From: DASUZB01 sp036377075
Lineage (GTDB): Bacteria > Actinomycetota > CALGFH01
DNA: 64,000 bases
Direction of reading: 5' to 3'
NCBI GenBank assembly: GCA_036377075.1
Contig: DASUZB010000088.1
Coordinates: 15,951 to 79,950 of the forward strand
Shown: positions 62,661 to 64,000 of the stretch, one piece after another
Position numbering within the stretch: the first letter of the stretch is position 1
Layout of the letters: every line of letters starts with the position of its first letter
Notes under the pieces: generated by a model
Seen by the model: the letters and a program-made list of their open reading frames with translations, nothing else
Databases searched by the model: none
Told to the model about the DNA's origin: nothing
Made by a program: the position numbers and the translations under genes

Positions 62661-64000
62661 GCCCTCGCACCTGGTGGGTCTTCCTCGCCCTGGGCGCGTT
62701 GGCCAGCACGCACGTGGTGGTCCTGCCGGACAACTGGCTGGCCACCGCCATGTACGACGGGATCGGGCTGGCCGCCGTGGCGGCGATGGTCGTCGGCGCG
62801 GTCCGCAACCGCTCGCCGGTGCGCTCGACCTGGCTGCTGCTGGCCGGCGGGAACCTGCTGTTCGTGGTCGGCGACTTCCTGTTCTCGGTCTTCGAGCGGC
62901 TCTGGGGCGAGACGCCGTTCCCCTCGGTGGCCGACGCGCTCTACCTGGTCGGCTACGTGCCGCAGGCGGCCGGGCTGATCGTGCTGATCCGCCGCCGCAC
63001 CCCCGGCAAGGACCGCGCCGCCCTGACCGACGCGGCCATCATCGCCAGCGGCCTCAGCCTGCTCTCCTGGGTGTTCCTGATCCAGCCGGCGGCCAGCGAC
63101 GACACGCTGACCACCCTCGGCAGGGTCATCACGATCGCCTACCCGGCCGCCGACATCCTGCTGCTGGTGCTGCTCGCCCGGCTGCTGGCCGGCACCGGCG
63201 TGCGCAACGCCGCGTTCCGGATGCTCGCCGCCGGCATGGTCCTGGTGCTGGTGGCCGACCTGGTCTACGCGCTGATGGTGCAGGCCGGCACGTACAGCGC
63301 CACCAGCGCGATCAACATGGGCTGGCTGCTCGCCTACAGCCTCTACGGCGCCGCCGCCCTGCACCCGTCCATGCGCGAGCTGTCGCGCCGGGCCGCGGAG
63401 CCGACGCGGCGCCTGTCCCGTCCGCGGCTGGCGTTGCTGACCTGCGCCTCCCTGATCGCGCCGGTGCTGCTGCTGGTACAGGCGCAGCAGCGCACCGGGA
63501 TCGACGCGATCGCCATCGGCGCCGGCTCGATCGCGCTGTTCCTGCTCGTCGTGACGCGCATGGCCGGGCTGATCCGGCAGGTCGAGGAGCAGGCGGCGCA
63601 ACTCGAGCTGCTCGCCAGGCACGACGGGCTCACCGGGGCGGCCAACCGCCGCACCTGGGACCTGGCCCTGCCGCTGGAGATGGAGCGGTCGCGCCGCGAG
63701 GGGGTCCCGCTGGCGGTCGCCATGCTCGACCTCGACCACTTCAAGCGCTTCAACGACGAGTACGGCCACCAGGCGGGAGACCAGCTGCTCAAGGCGGCGG
63801 TGGCGGTGTGGCAGGCGCTCGTCCGGCCGGGTGACCTGCTGGCCCGCTACGGCGGCGAGGAGTTCACCGTGCTGCTGCCGGGCGCCGGCGAGGAGCGGGC
63901 GCTGGGGGTGGTCGAGCGGCTGCGCCAGGCCACCCCGCTGGCGCAGACGGTCTCCGCCGGGGTGGCCTGCTGGGACAGGGTCGAGCCGCCCGAGGCGCTG
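62657..64000 (+). CDS. Membrane-bound GGDEF diguanylate cyclase (C-terminus outside window)
   Basis: About 300 residues with eight to nine hydrophobic helices precede a GGDEF domain starting at RHDGLTGAANRRTWD (about residue 325). The active-site loop is ARYGGEEFTVLL, the GGEEF form, and RPGD lies exactly five residues before it, a complete inhibitory I-site. It should make cyclic di-GMP from two GTP and be product-inhibited. The frame is open to the window edge with at least 448 residues. The N-terminal membrane sensor is not a recognised domain. Cyclic di-GMP commonly controls polysaccharide production, fitting the locus to the left, although the distance is large. Confidence 0.88.
   Translation, partial: MSPRTWWVFLALGALASTHVVVLPDNWLATAMYDGIGLAAVAAMVVGAVRNRSPVRSTWLLLAGGNLLFVVGDFLFSVFERLWGETPFPSVADALYLVGYVPQAAGLIVLIRRRTPGKDRAALTDAAIIASGLSLLSWVFLIQPAASDDTLTTLGRVITIAYPAADILLLVLLARLLAGTGVRNAAFRMLAAGMVLVLVADLVYALMVQAGTYSATSAINMGWLLAYSLYGAAALHPSMRELSRRAAEPTRRLSRPRLALLTCASLIAPVLLLVQAQQRTGIDAIAIGAGSIALFLLVVTRMAGLIRQVEEQAAQLELLARHDGLTGAANRRTWDLALPLEMERSRREGVPLAVAMLDLDHFKRFNDEYGHQAGDQLLKAAVAVWQALVRPGDLLARYGGEEFTVLLPGAGEERALGVVERLRQATPLAQTVSAGVACWDRVEPPEAL

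Overview
The window is about 73% GC with almost every third codon position G or C, short gene spacing, frequent 1-8 bp start/stop overlaps and many GTG/TTG starts. Gene content (NarL regulators, an MmyB-like XRE regulator, an SCO6880-type conjugation protein, isocitrate lyase beside an ACT-malic enzyme) points to a chromosomal segment of an actinobacterium, probably an environmental or deep-branching one. I cannot name a genus. No rRNA, tRNA, CRISPR array, transposase or integrase was seen.

Region 1 (1-32.5 kb) is a large surface-polysaccharide locus. On the left are leftward genes: a membrane sulfatase/phosphoalkyl-transferase-like protein cut by the window edge, a methyltransferase, a tiny membrane protein, an MFS remnant, and a sugar module (C-methyltransferase, nucleotidyltransferase, PIG-L deacetylase). 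Rightward from 7.2 kb come a NarL regulator, a Wzz/BY-kinase chain-length protein, ATP sulfurylase and APS kinase, a PHP phosphoesterase, a sugar epimerase, an O-antigen ligase/polymerase, glycosyltransferases, a DegT aminotransferase, a CapD-like 4,6-dehydratase, a small phosphoglycosyl transferase, an exported lipoprotein and a Wzx flippase. These supply sugar synthesis, lipid-linked initiation, chain extension, flipping and polymerisation. Further right are another SDR, a third C-methyltransferase-like protein, an asparagine-synthetase-like protein without its N-terminal Cys, and a second nucleotidyltransferase/C-methyltransferase module facing back. ATP sulfurylase plus APS kinase would make PAPS, so the polymer may be sulfated (inference; no sulfotransferase is visible).

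Region 2 (32.6-49.9 kb) is mixed: an MmyB-like regulator divergent from a quinone-type oxidoreductase, a soluble histidine kinase with a NarL response regulator, a 1496-residue protein fusing a receiver-like domain to a GT-C-like membrane protein, an NTF2-like protein, a HIT hydrolase, threonyl-tRNA synthetase, an NlpC/P60 hydrolase, isocitrate lyase divergent from malic enzyme, and an APH-like phosphotransferase.

Region 3 (49.9-60.0 kb) is a compact type IV secretion/conjugation-like cluster: VirD4/TraG, a short VirB4, an SCO6880/PrgI-type protein, VirB6-like, VirB8-like and pilin-like proteins, a ParA/MinD ATPase with a Pro-rich N-terminus, and a divergent VirB1-like transglycosylase-NlpC/P60 hydrolase. 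No relaxase, integrase or attachment site is visible, and both ends abut ordinary genes through shared CTAG stops.

Region 4 (60.0-64.0 kb) has a GlsB-like protein, an aldo/keto reductase, a probable toxin-immunity pair (exported lipoprotein nuclease plus SMI1/KNR4 protein), and a multi-membrane-spanning GGDEF diguanylate cyclase cut by the right edge.
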